Assembly: GCA_031367895.1 (NCBI GenBank)
Contig: JANLQP010000011.1
Span: forward strand, 1 to 5,120
DNA from: Ga0077555 sp031367895
Lineage (GTDB): Bacteria > Pseudomonadota > Alphaproteobacteria > Rhizobiales > Hyphomicrobiaceae
Length of the DNA stretch: 5,120 nt
Direction of reading: 5' to 3'
The notes below the pieces were generated by a model. The model was given only the letters and a program-made list of their open reading frames with translations, was not told the origin of the DNA and did not search any database. The translations under genes were made by a program, and so were the position numbers. Positions within the stretch are counted from its first letter, which is position 1; each line of letters opens with the position of its first letter. Shown here one piece after another: positions 4,917-5,120 of this stretch.

Positions 4917-5120
4917 TTGTCTGGGCTATCGCTTGAACCACGGCCCGGCGCGCCGCGCGAGATCGGCGACGACGAGGTCGCACTGGACCGAGGGCTGCTC
5001 TATGCCGCGCCGTTGTATCAGATCAATGAGAACGCCACGTTGAACCAAGTCGGCGTACTCGACAGTTCATCGCGCGTGGCGCGCCGCATCGGGCGGCGAT
5101 ACGGCATTCCGGTTTTTCTG
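4917..5120 (+). CDS. Unrecognised protein, partial, runs off the right edge
   Basis: One plus-strand frame is open from just after TAA 4890-4892 to the window end, with coding-like codon use: G or C dominates third positions and the composition is balanced. Readable segments are APREIGDDEVALDRGLLYAA, PLYQINENATLNQVGVLDSS and SRVARRIGRRYGIPVFL. It looks like a soluble alpha/beta protein with an Arg-rich helix before a buried strand (IPVFL). I do not recognise the family and assign no function. The start is a problem: there is no in-frame ATG, TTG 4917 has no ribosome binding site, and the only in-frame GTG is deep in the conserved-looking part. Either TTG is used, or the 5' end has been lost or frameshifted. 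It is divergent from the bicupin gene. Confidence 0.55.
   Translation, partial: MSGLSLEPRPGAPREIGDDEVALDRGLLYAAPLYQINENATLNQVGVLDSSSRVARRIGRRYGIPVFL

Overview
The window reads as an accessory, partly decayed stretch of a GC-rich alphaproteobacterial chromosome or large plasmid, most likely Hyphomicrobiales/Rhizobiales (Bradyrhizobium- or Methylobacterium-like). This is inferred from the strong G/C preference at codon third positions, the style of the LuxR-type response regulator and dodecin, and the mix of IS1595-, IS1380- and IS4-type sequences. No rRNA, tRNA, CRISPR array or phage module was seen, and I found no convincing new multi-gene system. The main interest is several genes broken by one or two small lesions, plus one insertion whose ends and target duplication can be read to the base.

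Layout from left to right. (1) 2-517, + strand: C-terminal part of an IS1595-family transposase with an in-frame amber stop at a normally conserved Trp codon. (2) 518-760: no gene recognised. (3) 761-1485, +: a NarL/FixJ-type response regulator with an intact receiver domain, cut from its LuxR-type DNA-binding domain by a one-base frameshift. (4) 1495-1641, -: a 48-codon reading frame that looks like the first 30 residues of a CBS-domain protein. (5) 1949-2164, +: an intact dodecin-family protein lacking the flavin-stacking Trp. (6) 2298-2597, +: an intact small protein resembling the antibiotic-biosynthesis-monooxygenase (ABM) fold. (7) 2717-2785, +: an N-terminal scrap of an IS1380-type transposase running into a 12-bp tandem repeat. 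(8) 2883-4244: a complete IS4-family element, 1362 bp, with 17-bp imperfect terminal inverted repeats and a 12-bp target duplication; its minus-strand transposase has an amber stop and a frameshift. (9) 4270-4830, -: an intact two-domain cupin made by internal duplication. (10) 4917-5120, +: a strongly coding frame of unknown family that leaves the right edge and has no good start codon.

The apparently intact genes are small dodecin, ABM-like and cupin proteins, which are typical stress or accessory functions. They share no evident pathway. The dodecin and ABM-like genes lie in the same direction 133 bp apart and could be co-transcribed. The cupin gene is divergent from the right-edge frame and has the IS4-type element inserted 14 bp past its stop codon, inside a GC-rich hairpin that may have been its terminator. 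TAG ends the intact ABM-like and cupin genes, so the amber codons in the two transposases are real lesions rather than a sign of stop-codon recoding.
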